Shown here piece after piece: positions 42,816 through 52,311 of a DNA stretch of 64,000 bases. The stretch comes from Lysobacter sp. GTDB lineage: Bacteria; Pseudomonadota; Gammaproteobacteria; Xanthomonadales; Xanthomonadaceae. Made by a program: the position numbers and the translations under genes. Location: positions 2,810,001 through 2,874,000 of the forward strand of contig JABFRN010000001.1 in assembly GCA_013141175.1 (NCBI GenBank), given 5' to 3'. Position 1 is the stretch's first letter; each line of letters starts with the position of its first letter. The notes below the pieces were generated by a model, which did not search any database, was not told where the DNA came from, and saw nothing but the letters and a program-made list of their open reading frames with translations.

Positions 42816-44993
42816 GTGTCCGCCGCCATCGCCACTCCCCTCGATGCCTTGTTGTCGCTGCCACCGGTGGCAGCGCTGGGCGCGCCTTGGCGGCAGGTCC
42901 TGGAACAATCGGCGGGATCCGAACCGCTGGCCGACGGTGCATTGGCGGAACTGGGCGACACCCTGGGCTCGCTGGCGCGGCTGAACGCCGATGGCGACGT
43001 GGTGCTGGCGGCGATCCTCCACGATCTGCCGGCGTGGCGTGCGCGGATCGAGCCGCAGTTGGCGAAGACTTGGCCGACGGTCGCGACGCTGCTGGAAGGC
43101 CAGCGCGCCGCAGGCCAGGTCTGGACGCTGCATGCCGCCGATGCGGGTGGCCGCAACGCCGAAGGCCTGCGCCGGCTGCTGCTGGTGATGGTGAAGGACC
43201 TGCGCGTGGTACCGATCCTGCTGGCGCGGCAGTTGGCGCTGATGCGCACCGCCGGCAAGCGCCCCGTGGCCGAGCGCCGGGCGCTGGCGCAACTGACCCG
43301 CGACATCCACGCGCCGCTGGCGAACCGGCTGGGCATCTGGCAATTGAAGTGGGAACTGGAGGATCTGGCGTTCCGCCATCTCGAGCCCGAGACCTACCAG
43401 AAGATCGCGCGCTGGCTGGACGAGAAGCGCGGCGATCGCGAGCGCTACATCGAACAGGTCAAACGCGAACTCGGCGAGGCGCTGAAAGCGCAGGGCGTCG
43501 AGGCCGAGGTCGCCGGCCGGCCGAAACACATGACCAGCATCTGGAAGAAGATGCAGAAGAAAGCCGTGCCCATCGGCGAACTCTACGACCTGCGCGCGGT
43601 GCGGGTGCTGGTGAAGGATGTGCCCGCCTGCTACGCCGCGCTGGGCGCGGTGCACGCGCTGTGGACGCCGATCCCCAGCGAGTTCGACGATTACATCGCG
43701 CGCCCCAAGCGCAACGACTATCGATCGCTGCACACCGCCGTGATCGGTCCCGAAGGCAAGACCCTGGAAGTGCAGATCCGTACCCACGACATGCATGCGC
43801 AGGCCGAACTCGGCGTCGCCGCGCACTGGCGCTACAAGGAAGGCCGCTCGGCGCCTGCGGACGCAGGACTCGACCGCAAGATCGAATGGATGCGCAGGCT
43901 GCTGGATGGCGGGCGCGATGCCGGCGAGGATGAACGCAGCGCCGAACAACGCCTCAGCAACGCGCTCGACAGCGAATTGATCGAAGACCGCATCTACACG
44001 CTGACCCCGCAGGGCGACGTGATCGATCTGCCGGTGGGGGCGACGCCGCTGGATTTCGCGTATCACGTGCATACGATGGTCGGTCATCGCTGTCGCGGCG
44101 CGAAGGTCGACGGCCGGATCGTGCCGCTGGATTACAGGCTGCGCAGCGGCGAGCGCATCGAGATACTCACGGCGAAGACCGGCGAGCCGCGCCGCGACTG
44201 GCTGGTGGCCTCGAACGGATTCCTCGCCAGCGGCCGTTCGCGCGACAAGGTCCGCGCGTGGTTCCACAAGCTCGACCGCGTGCGCAACGTGCAGGCCGGG
44301 CGCGACATGCTGGAAAAAGAGCTGCGCCGGCTGTCGCTGCTGCAGGCCGATCTGGCCCCGATGCTGGCGAAGTTCCACGTCGAGACGGTCGACGACCTCT
44401 ACGTGCTGGTCGCACTGGGCGATGCCGGCCCGCATCAGGTCGGGCGTGCCTTGCTCGATCACGAACGCAGCCGTCAGGAAGCGAGCGCACCGCCGGACGC
44501 GTCGCGCGGCGAGCTGGCGCGCGCTCCGCCGAAACCGCAGCGCGCCAACAACAACTCGGCGTTCACGGTGGTCGGCGTCGGCAACCTGCTGATGCAGATC
44601 GCGCGCTGCTGCCAGCCGCTGCCCGGCGAACCCATCGTCGGCTATCTCACCCAGGGCCGCGGCGTGTCGGTGCATCGAGAGGATTGCGCGGCCTTGCTGC
44701 GCATGTCGGCCCGCCAGCCGCAGCGGGTGCTGGCGGTGGACTGGGGCCGCGTCGGCGGCGGCCACACCGCGAATGTGCAGGTGGATGCGGTCGACCGCCG
44801 ATGGCTGCTGAAAGACCTGACCAATCTGATCGCACAGGACGACGCCCACGTGTTGTCGATCCACAGCGACACGCTCGAAGGCAGCCGCGTGCGCCTGCGC
44901 CTGCAATTGCGGGTCCGCGACCACGAGCAATTGAGCCGGCTGCTGGGCCGGATCGACAGCCTGTCCGGCGTGGAGCAGGTGCGGCGGACGTAG
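42816..44993 (+). CDS. relA: GTP pyrophosphokinase RelA
   Basis: A 725-aa ribosome-linked (p)ppGpp synthetase. The charge motif before the G-loop is EFDDYIARPKRNDYRSLHT, the EFDD form of monofunctional RelA. The N-terminal pseudo-hydrolase domain keeps an isolated ILHD but lacks the full HD/ED set, so hydrolysis is not expected. A TGS domain begins near residue 393, a zinc-finger region has ARCCQPLPG, and an ACT domain begins near 649. GTG start at 42816. The TAG stop falls in a REP GTAG head, exactly as in spoT. Confidence 0.95.
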   Translation: MSAAIATPLDALLSLPPVAALGAPWRQVLEQSAGSEPLADGALAELGDTLGSLARLNADGDVVLAAILHDLPAWRARIEPQLAKTWPTVATLLEGQRAAGQVWTLHAADAGGRNAEGLRRLLLVMVKDLRVVPILLARQLALMRTAGKRPVAERRALAQLTRDIHAPLANRLGIWQLKWELEDLAFRHLEPETYQKIARWLDEKRGDRERYIEQVKRELGEALKAQGVEAEVAGRPKHMTSIWKKMQKKAVPIGELYDLRAVRVLVKDVPACYAALGAVHALWTPIPSEFDDYIARPKRNDYRSLHTAVIGPEGKTLEVQIRTHDMHAQAELGVAAHWRYKEGRSAPADAGLDRKIEWMRRLLDGGRDAGEDERSAEQRLSNALDSELIEDRIYTLTPQGDVIDLPVGATPLDFAYHVHTMVGHRCRGAKVDGRIVPLDYRLRSGERIEILTAKTGEPRRDWLVASNGFLASGRSRDKVRAWFHKLDRVRNVQAGRDMLEKELRRLSLLQADLAPMLAKFHVETVDDLYVLVALGDAGPHQVGRALLDHERSRQEASAPPDASRGELARAPPKPQRANNNSAFTVVGVGNLLMQIARCCQPLPGEPIVGYLTQGRGVSVHREDCAALLRMSARQPQRVLAVDWGRVGGGHTANVQVDAVDRRWLLKDLTNLIAQDDAHVLSIHSDTLEGSRVRLRLQLRVRDHEQLSRLLGRIDSLSGVEQVRRT

Positions 44994-45113
44994 GTCGGGC
45001 CTTGGCCCGACATTGCGATCGATCCGTTTGCATTGGACAGGTATCGAAGCGGCTCCGACTGTTGGCAAAACGCGTGCGATCGGCCCGGCATGTCGGGCCA
45101 GGGCCCGACCTAC
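44990..45113. repeat. REP doublet (REPIN-like), 124 bp, fused to the 3' end of relA
   Basis: GTAGGTCGGGCCTTGGCCCGAC at 44990-45011 is the exact reverse complement of the half at 9726-9747, and a second inverted half ends CTAC at 45113. The first 40 nt of the linker (with CCGTTTGCAT and ATCGAAGC) match the spoT element in inverted orientation. Confidence 0.9.
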
Positions 45114-45144
45114 GGCATCCACGAGCACACGCTATCCTGTCCTC

Positions 45145-46644
45145 GTGACCTCGCCCCGCTCACCTTTCCGTCGGAATTTCCGCGCGCACTGGCCGTGGAC
45201 GCTGGCGGTCGCCGTCGCTCTTCTGATCGCGCTGTTGCTCGCGCTGCGCGGACCGATCGCCGAGCGTCTGTGGCCCGTCGCGGAGGCCGAGGCGCTGCGC
45301 CAGCAGGCCGAAAAAGCATTGCAGCAAGGACGATTGAGCGCGGACGACGGCAGCGGCGCGCGCGAGTTGTACGAGGCGGCGATCGCGATCGATCCGGATC
45401 GCGCCGAACTGCGTTCAGGCCTGACCCGGGTCGCGCAGGCGGCGGTGCAGCAGGCACGGGGCGCGACGGAGCGCGGCGCGTTCGCCGTGGCGCATCGACA
45501 GCTGGCGCTGGCGCGCGCCCTGTCCGCGCCACAGGCACAGACCGATGCCGTTGCCGAAATCCTGCGTCGACGCGAAGCGGCGGTGGCCGGGATCGACGTG
45601 ATGCTGCGCGCGGCCGACGCTGCGCGCGCGGCCGGTCGTCTCGATGACGGCGCCGACGCCGCGTTGCCGCTGTATCGACGGATACTGGAACTGCAGCCGC
45701 AGCATCTGAAAGCGCTGGAAGGCCGCGAGGATGCGCTGGTCATCCTGCTGGAGGGCGCACGCGACGCGCTGAAACGCGGCGAACTGGCGAAGGGAAGCGC
45801 TGCGATCGCGACCGCCCAGCGCTACGACCGCGGCCATGCCGATCTGCCGGAGGCGCAGGCGCTGTTGGCGCAGGTCGCCGCCGACGTGCGCCGACGCGCC
45901 GATCGCGATCTGCGCGCAGGGCGGCTGTCGCGCGCGGCCGACGGCTATCGTCAGTTGCGGATCAGCGGAGCCGATGCGCAGGCGGTGGACGATGGCCTGG
46001 CCGAAGTTGCGCGCACATACGTCCGCAGCGCTCGTGCCGACGCTGCGGATTTCCGTTTCGATCGCGCGCAGCAGGCTTTGGACGCCGCGCAGGCGCTGGC
46101 GCCGGATCTGGCCGAGTTGCCGGCAGCGCGCGATGCCCTGCAGCGCGCCGAGCGCGCGAAGCATGACGTCGGTCCGACCGTGTCGCCGCGAATGGTCCAG
46201 CGCCGCGTGCGCGCGCTGCTCGACGAAGCCGCTGCGGCCGAATCGCGCGGCGATTGGCTCACGCCGCCTGGCGACAGCGCTTACGACAAACTGCGTGCGG
46301 CGCGAGCGCTCGCGCCGGAAGATGCCGACGTGCGTCGCGCCAGCGCGCGGATGCTGCCGCGCGTTCGCGAATGCTTCGAGAACGAACTGCGCGACAACCG
46401 CCTGCAGCGCGCGCGCGTCTGCCTCGACGCACGCACCGCGCTGGAAGGCGACCGTCGCGCCATCGCCGATGCGCGCAGCCGTCTCGCGCAGCGTTGGGTC
46501 GCGGTGGGCGAGGAGCGGTTGGGTGCGGGGGATGTCGAGGGCGCGCGGGCTGCCTACGAAGCTGCGCATGGATTGGATCCACGCGTGGCGGGACTGGTGG
46601 CGTTCGCCGAACGGTTGCGCGCAGCAGGCGGGCTCCAGCGTTGA
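45145..46644 (+). CDS. Inner-membrane TPR-like protein of unknown function
   Basis: A 499-aa protein with a short basic N-terminus, one membrane helix (WTLAVAVALLIALLLAL, about residues 18-34) and a long Ala/Arg/Leu-rich helical periplasmic part with TPR-like repeats (for example AAIAIDPDRAELRSGL and RILELQPQHLKALEG). Start is the GTG at 45145; upstream in-frame codons lie in the REP element. No enzymatic motif is seen; it may be a scaffold in envelope biogenesis. Confidence 0.75.
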   Translation: MTSPRSPFRRNFRAHWPWTLAVAVALLIALLLALRGPIAERLWPVAEAEALRQQAEKALQQGRLSADDGSGARELYEAAIAIDPDRAELRSGLTRVAQAAVQQARGATERGAFAVAHRQLALARALSAPQAQTDAVAEILRRREAAVAGIDVMLRAADAARAAGRLDDGADAALPLYRRILELQPQHLKALEGREDALVILLEGARDALKRGELAKGSAAIATAQRYDRGHADLPEAQALLAQVAADVRRRADRDLRAGRLSRAADGYRQLRISGADAQAVDDGLAEVARTYVRSARADAADFRFDRAQQALDAAQALAPDLAELPAARDALQRAERAKHDVGPTVSPRMVQRRVRALLDEAAAAESRGDWLTPPGDSAYDKLRAARALAPEDADVRRASARMLPRVRECFENELRDNRLQRARVCLDARTALEGDRRAIADARSRLAQRWVAVGEERLGAGDVEGARAAYEAAHGLDPRVAGLVAFAERLRAAGGLQR

Positions 46645-46711
46645 GATGAGCGGGATGCGCGTCTCCGCCGCTCCCACAGGAGCCTGCGGATCGTGTCCGC
46701 TGTTGCGTGCG

Positions 46712-48808
46712 CTACCGCAGAAAGACCTTGCGCACCGTCTCGCGCGCGGTCTCCAATGAAAAATTCCGCTCGACGCTGGCCAAGCCGTTGCGTGCCAGGG
46801 TGTCCCACAGCGCTGCGTCTTCGTAAAGACGCACGACGGCATCGGCGAAGGCCTGCGGAGCATCAGCGACCAGCACGTCTTCGCCATCGTGCAGATGCAT
46901 GCCTTCCACCGCGCACGAGGTCGCCACCACCGGCTGGCCGTGGGCCATGCTCAGGTTGATCTTGCCCTTCACGCCCGCGCCGAAGCGCAGCGGTGCGATC
47001 GCGATCCGGCCGCCGTCCATGTACGGATCGATATCGGCGACATGGCCGTGCACGATCACGCCCGGCAGCGCGCCCAGCGCTTCGATCTCCGGCGGCGTGT
47101 GGCTGCCGATGCAGTGGAAACGCGCGTCCGGCAGGCGGGCGCGGATCGACGGAAACGCCGCCTGCACGAACCAGCGCACCGCATCGACATTCGGCGGATG
47201 CCGGAAGCCGCCGACGAACACCAGATCGTGACGCTGCGCGAACGGCTGGCCCGCACCGGCGATCCGGTGCAGGTTCGACAGCAGCTCGACCTGCGCGCCA
47301 GGTGCGTCGCCGCGCAGCAGATCGCGTTCGATATCGCTGACCACCAGGGTGACGTCGGACTTCGCGATGACGCCAAGCTCCAGCGCGCGCGTGCGCTCGG
47401 CGGCGCGCGCCGATGCGGCATCGCCCGCGACTTCCGCGCCGCGGCGCTCGCGCAGGTAGTGCAGATCGACGGTGTCGAACACCAGCTTCGCCTGTGGCGC
47501 ATGTGCGCGCAGCAGCGGCACGAAACTGTCGGCCACGTAATGACGGCTGACCATCGCCGCGTCGAAGCGCGGGCCGTGTTCGCGCAGCCATGCGGGAATG
47601 CCCTCCACGAACGGCGCAAACCAGGCTTCCACGCCCAGATGCTGCAACTGCGTGGTGTGGGGTTCGACGCGATGCCGATCCGCCGGCAGGAACACGACGT
47701 GCGCCCCTTCCTCGCGCAGCAGCCGCATCAGGTTCACCAGTCGCAGCGAGCCCGAATCGTGATCCGGTCGTGGGGTCTGCGCATCGATGATCAGGATCTG
47801 TTTCTGCTTGCGATGCAGCAGCGCGGGCGTCGGCACGGTGTTCGCCGGCAGCTGCTGCATCAGTGCTTCGCGGCGATGCCCGGCGAAGATGCTGCGGTTG
47901 CGCACCTGGTACGCCTTCATGCCGACGTTGGTATCGGTGCCGGCGGTGCCGCCTTCGGCATGGATCACCCGCGACGCCGGCTGGTAGAACACGCGTTTTC
48001 CAGCGGCGCGGACCGCGAAGGCGAGGTCGGTGTCTTCGTAATACGCGGGTGCATAGCGCGTGTCGAAACCACCGAGTTCGGCGAACAGCGCGCGCGGGAT
48101 CGCGATCGCCGCGCCGCTGGCGTAATCGCAGTCGCGCAGATACGCGAAGCGCGGGTCTTCCGGCGATTCGAATTTGCCGTAGTTCCAACCGCTGCCGTCG
48201 GCGAAGACCACGCCGCCGGCTTCCTGCAGGCGGCCGTCGGGATACAGCAACTGCGCGCCGACGAGGCCGGCGTCCGGATGCGCGTCGAAGGTATCGAGCA
48301 GTGCGTCCAGCCAGCCCGGCTGCGGGATGGTGTCGTTGTTCAAGAAAACCAGATGGTCGCCGCGCGCAAGCGATGCGCCGTCGTTGCAGGCGGCGATGAA
48401 GCCGCCGTTCTGCGCGCGACGGTGGTAGCGCACGCCTGCGATCTGCGGCAGCGCGGTCGCGGTCTCGTCGCTGCAGCCGTCATCGACCACGATCACCTCG
48501 AAAGGGATCGCAGGCGGATGCGCGGCGAGCGCGCGCAGGCAGGCGAGGGTATGCGCGAACTGGTTGTAGACCGGAATGACGATGCTGGCGGCAGGTGCGT
48601 CGCTGGTCGGCAGCGCGAACGGCACGAAAGCGATCGGCAGGGGCAGGTACAGGCGGTCGGCGGGCAGCGGCGCGGCGCGACGGAACTGGGCGCGGACGCG
48701 GTCGACGGTGGTGCGCCAGCCGCGGGTGCGCAGGCTGGCCCAGCCGCGCCGTACCAGGCCGAGTCCGCGGTGCAGGAGAAACCGCGCATCGGCCAGCGAA
48801 AACGACAT
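46712..48808 (-). CDS. Two-domain glycosyltransferase (GT2 plus GT4-like)
   Basis: A 698-aa protein. Residues about 75-310 form a GT2 domain (IVIPVYNQFAHTLACLRAL, VVDDGCSDET, VFLNNDTIPQPGWL with the metal-binding DxD-like NND, and YYEDTDLAFAVRAAG). Residues about 350-698 form a GT-B/GT4-like domain with KQILIIDAQTP and a C-terminal IAPLRFGAGVKGKINLSMA sugar-nucleotide region. Such fusions build O-antigen or surface glycans. AGGAG lies 9 nt before the ATG. It stands alone, not in a polysaccharide cluster. Confidence 0.88.
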   Translation of the reverse strand: MSFSLADARFLLHRGLGLVRRGWASLRTRGWRTTVDRVRAQFRRAAPLPADRLYLPLPIAFVPFALPTSDAPAASIVIPVYNQFAHTLACLRALAAHPPAIPFEVIVVDDGCSDETATALPQIAGVRYHRRAQNGGFIAACNDGASLARGDHLVFLNNDTIPQPGWLDALLDTFDAHPDAGLVGAQLLYPDGRLQEAGGVVFADGSGWNYGKFESPEDPRFAYLRDCDYASGAAIAIPRALFAELGGFDTRYAPAYYEDTDLAFAVRAAGKRVFYQPASRVIHAEGGTAGTDTNVGMKAYQVRNRSIFAGHRREALMQQLPANTVPTPALLHRKQKQILIIDAQTPRPDHDSGSLRLVNLMRLLREEGAHVVFLPADRHRVEPHTTQLQHLGVEAWFAPFVEGIPAWLREHGPRFDAAMVSRHYVADSFVPLLRAHAPQAKLVFDTVDLHYLRERRGAEVAGDAASARAAERTRALELGVIAKSDVTLVVSDIERDLLRGDAPGAQVELLSNLHRIAGAGQPFAQRHDLVFVGGFRHPPNVDAVRWFVQAAFPSIRARLPDARFHCIGSHTPPEIEALGALPGVIVHGHVADIDPYMDGGRIAIAPLRFGAGVKGKINLSMAHGQPVVATSCAVEGMHLHDGEDVLVADAPQAFADAVVRLYEDAALWDTLARNGLASVERNFSLETARETVRKVFLR

Positions 48809-48936
48809 TCTGAAGAGACTCCTGCGGGCGGGACGGCGGATGCGAAGCGTCGCGGCGTGCCGGTCCCGGCACCCTGCTAGACTCGGACTGCCGTATTTTC
48901 GCATCCCCCACGACGACAGGCACGATTCCCGCCCGA

Positions 48937-51669
48937 ATGGCCCGAAACCAAGACATCGATGACGATTCCGAGGACCGGGACGACGATCATGAGGACGAGG
49001 ACGAGTCGCTCGACGAGACCGGCGGCGAAAGCCCGGGCTGGCGTCGCCGGCTGAAAGGCTGGGTGCTGGTGGCGGTCGCCATCGGCATGGGTTTCCTGAT
49101 TCCCTACACCCTGTACCTGAATCACCAGGTCACCTTGCGCTTCGGCCAGCTGCGCTGGCAGGTGCCCACCCGCGTCTACGCCCGTCCGCTGCAGCTTGCG
49201 CAGGGCATGGCGATGGACGCGCGCACCCTGAAGACCGAACTGGACGCCGCGTCCTATCGCGACGATGGCGAAGGCGAGCGTCCCGGCACCTATGGCAGCA
49301 AGGGCGGTCGGTGGCGAATCGCCAACCGCGGCCATCAGGATGTCGGCGGACCGATCGGCCCGAGCCGGATCGAAGTCACGGTGTCCGGCGGCCGGGTGCT
49401 GTCGGTGCGCGACCTGCAGCGCAACCGCACGGTGAAATCCGCCAAGCTCGACCCCGCGCGCATCGCCACCCTGTACGGACAGAAGCAGGAAGAGCGGCGG
49501 CTGGTGCGGATCGCCGAAGTTCCGCCGATGCTCACCGATACCCTGCAGGCAGTCGAGGATCGCGATTTCGCGCGGCATATCGGCATCGACATGAGCGGCA
49601 TGGCGCGCGCGCTGTTCCTGTGGGTGACCTCCTTCGGCGAGATCAAGCAGGGCGCCAGCACGCTGACCCAGCAACTCGCGCGCTCCGGTCTGCTCGGCAT
49701 CGGCAAGGAACAGACCTACACCCGCAAATTCAATGAAATCCTGTACGCGCTGATCATCGACGCCCGTTACGAAAAGGGCGTGATCCTGGAGGCCTACCTC
49801 AATCAGGTCGATATCGGTCAGCGCGGTTCGCAGGCGATCCACGGCTTCGCTTCGGGTGCCGAGTTCTACTTCGGTCGTCAGCTCGACGACCTGACCACCG
49901 AACAGATCGCCATGCTGGTCGGGCTGGTCAAGGGGCCGTCCTGGTACAACCCGCGCAAACAGCCGGTACGCGCTTTGCAACGGCGCAACTGGGTGCTGGC
50001 GAAGATGCTGGAGACCGGCATCATCGACCAGAAGGAACACGATCGCGCGGTCAAGGCGCCGCTGGGCGTGACCGATGTGCCCGGCAGCATGGTCGCGAAC
50101 CGGTTCCCGGCCTATGTCGACCTGGTCCGCCGCCAGTTGGCGCGCGACTACTCCGAAGAAGAGCTGCAGGGCGCCGGACTGACCGTGCTGACCAGCATGT
50201 CGCCATCGGCGCAGGCCTATGCGGAAGGCGCGGTCACCCGCACGATGAAAGCGCTCGGCACCTCGCGCCGTCCGCCGCTGCAGGCGGGCGTGGTGGTCAC
50301 CGATGTGCATACCGGCGAAGTGGTGGCGGTGATCGGCAGCCGCAGCTTCGACGAACACGGTTTCAATCGCGCGGTGCAGGCGCAGCGTCCGGTGGGCTCG
50401 CTGCTGAAACCGTTCGTGTATCTGCTGGCGTTGGCGCAACCGGACAAATTCTCGCTGGCGACTGCGGTCGACGATTCCCCGGTCACCATCACCCTGGACA
50501 ACGGCAAGCGCTGGAGCCCCGGCAATTCCGACGGACGCAGCCACGGCACCGTGCGGCTGATCGACGCACTGGCGCATTCGTACAACCAGTCGACGGTGCG
50601 GGTCGGCATGGCCGTGGGCCCGCAGCGCCTCGGCGAGCTGCTGCGCACGCTCGCGGGGATCGACGCCGGCCGCAATCCGTCGCTGATCCTCGGTTCGCTC
50701 GACCAGAGCCCGTACGCGATGGCGCAGCTGTACCAGTTCCTCGCCTCCGGCGGCGAAATCCAGCCGCTGCACGCGGTACGCGGCGTGCTCGATGCGAACG
50801 GCAAGGCGCTCAACCGCTACGACGACGCGCCCAAGCCGGCGCAGGCCGGCGATGCGGTCGCCGCGCGGCTGGTGACCTCGGCCTTGCAGCAGGCGGTCAG
50901 CTCGGGCACCGGTCGTCAGCTGGTCAGCGATGGCCTCGGTCGCCTGCAGCCCGCCGGCAAGACCGGCACCAGCAACGACAGCCGCGACAGCTGGTTCGCC
51001 GGCTGGACCGGCGATCATCTCGCGGTGATCTGGGTCGGCAACGATCAGAACGCGTCGACCGGCCTCTACGGCGCCACCGGCGCGATGCGGGTGTGGTCGG
51101 GATTGTTCTCGCGGCTGCCCAGCGCGCCGCTGCAGGTCAACAGCAAGGGCATCGACGTGCAGTGGGTCGCCGGCACGCACACCACCGATCCGGGCTGCGC
51201 GGGCGCGCGCCGGCTTGGTTTCGTCGCCGGCTTCGCGCCGCCCTATCAGCCCTGCCTGCTGGCCGAACCCGACAGCGGCGAAAGCGTGGATGGCGAAGGC
51301 GCCGGTGGAAAACAGGGCTTCTGGAGCCGGATCTTCGGCCTGGGCGAGCGTAACGCTACCGACAGCGGCGACGAGGAGGCGCAGCGCCGCCAGCAGCAGC
51401 AACGCGAAGCGCGCGAACAGCAGGAGCGCCAGGACGAGGAGGACGAACGCTACCGCGAACAGCAGGCGCGCGACGAAGAGCGAATCCAGCGCGCGAACGA
51501 TGCGCGGTACGCCGAACAGCGCGCCCGCGATGAAGCCTATCGCGAAGCGCGCGAACGCGAAGAACGCGAACGTCGCGAGCGCGAGGAAGAAGAGCGCCGC
51601 GAGCGCGAGCGGCGCGATCAGCAGGGCATGCTCGAACCGCGTGGCGCTGTCGAGGTCGTCGTCGCATGA
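48937..51669 (+). CDS. mrcB: Class A penicillin-binding protein 1b
   Basis: A 910-aa bifunctional peptidoglycan synthase. It has an acidic cytoplasmic N-terminus, a TM helix at residues about 41-60, a GT51 transglycosylase (VEDRDFARHIG near 205, QGASTLTQQLARSG near 237) and a transpeptidase with GSLLKPF (SxxK), HSYNQST (SxN) and AGKTGTSN (KTG). The last 100 residues are an unusual Glu/Arg/Gln-rich charged tail, predicted coiled coil, that most PBP1b proteins lack. It overlaps the next lipoprotein gene by ATGA. Confidence 0.95.
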   Translation: MARNQDIDDDSEDRDDDHEDEDESLDETGGESPGWRRRLKGWVLVAVAIGMGFLIPYTLYLNHQVTLRFGQLRWQVPTRVYARPLQLAQGMAMDARTLKTELDAASYRDDGEGERPGTYGSKGGRWRIANRGHQDVGGPIGPSRIEVTVSGGRVLSVRDLQRNRTVKSAKLDPARIATLYGQKQEERRLVRIAEVPPMLTDTLQAVEDRDFARHIGIDMSGMARALFLWVTSFGEIKQGASTLTQQLARSGLLGIGKEQTYTRKFNEILYALIIDARYEKGVILEAYLNQVDIGQRGSQAIHGFASGAEFYFGRQLDDLTTEQIAMLVGLVKGPSWYNPRKQPVRALQRRNWVLAKMLETGIIDQKEHDRAVKAPLGVTDVPGSMVANRFPAYVDLVRRQLARDYSEEELQGAGLTVLTSMSPSAQAYAEGAVTRTMKALGTSRRPPLQAGVVVTDVHTGEVVAVIGSRSFDEHGFNRAVQAQRPVGSLLKPFVYLLALAQPDKFSLATAVDDSPVTITLDNGKRWSPGNSDGRSHGTVRLIDALAHSYNQSTVRVGMAVGPQRLGELLRTLAGIDAGRNPSLILGSLDQSPYAMAQLYQFLASGGEIQPLHAVRGVLDANGKALNRYDDAPKPAQAGDAVAARLVTSALQQAVSSGTGRQLVSDGLGRLQPAGKTGTSNDSRDSWFAGWTGDHLAVIWVGNDQNASTGLYGATGAMRVWSGLFSRLPSAPLQVNSKGIDVQWVAGTHTTDPGCAGARRLGFVAGFAPPYQPCLLAEPDSGESVDGEGAGGKQGFWSRIFGLGERNATDSGDEEAQRRQQQQREAREQQERQDEEDERYREQQARDEERIQRANDARYAEQRARDEAYREAREREERERREREEEERRERERRDQQGMLEPRGAVEVVVA

Positions 51670-52250
51670 GTCGCCATCGCCTCCTCTGCGCGTGTGCGCT
51701 GATGCTCGCCGCCTGCACCAGCGCACCGCCGGTGCTGGAATGGCACGGTCCGTCGCCGGAACAACTCGTGGCCGGGATCCGCGCTGCCGGCGCGCCCGCG
51801 CCGGGCGAGCTGGACGTCCAACCGCTGCGCGACCCGATGGTGGAGGACCTGCGCGTGCAGGCGACGCAGTACGAACGCCAGCAGCGCTATGCCGATGCGG
51901 CAACCGCGCTCGACAAGGCGCTCGCGATCTCCCCCGACGATCCGGCGTTGCTGCAGGAACGCGCCGAAATCGCGGTGCTGCAGAAGGATCTGGACAAGGC
52001 CGGGGCGCTGGCGAGCAACGCCTACGCGCTCGGCGCCAGGGTCGGTCCGCTGTGCCGGCGGCATTGGGCGACGATCCGCCAGCAGCTCGCGCTGCGTCAG
52101 CGCCGATTGGAGCTGCCTGAGGGCGGAAAGCGGCTGAAGCGCGACGAGATCGCACAATGGCAGCGCGATCAGTCCGACACCAATGTCGCCATCGCCGAAG
52201 CCGCGCGTCACCAGGCCGACTGCACGCTTACCGGCCCGCCGCGGTACTGA
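51666..52250 (+). CDS. TPR lipoprotein, probable LpoP-type activator of PBP1b
   Basis: A 194-aa lipoprotein (lipobox MLAACTS) with a short TPR module (ADAATALDKALAISPDDPAL) and a His/Arg/Gln-rich C-terminus. It is coupled to mrcB by an ATGA overlap. In Pseudomonas the TPR lipoprotein LpoP, encoded beside the PBP1b gene, activates PBP1b; both the domain type and position fit here. The assignment is by analogy, not direct similarity. Confidence 0.75.
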   Translation: MSRHRLLCACALMLAACTSAPPVLEWHGPSPEQLVAGIRAAGAPAPGELDVQPLRDPMVEDLRVQATQYERQQRYADAATALDKALAISPDDPALLQERAEIAVLQKDLDKAGALASNAYALGARVGPLCRRHWATIRQQLALRQRRLELPEGGKRLKRDEIAQWQRDQSDTNVAIAEAARHQADCTLTGPPRY

Positions 52251-52311
52251 CGGCATGCACCGGGCCACCGATGTCCGCAGCGGCCACGAGGCGGCTGCCG
52301 ACGATACGACA

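Noticed and set aside
42627-45128. 833-aa antisense frame over relA
   Set aside because: Shadow of RelA, whose TGS, synthetase and ACT motifs are intact on the + strand.
48877-52155. 1092-aa antisense frame over mrcB
   Set aside because: Shadow frame; PBP1b catalytic motifs are all on the + strand.
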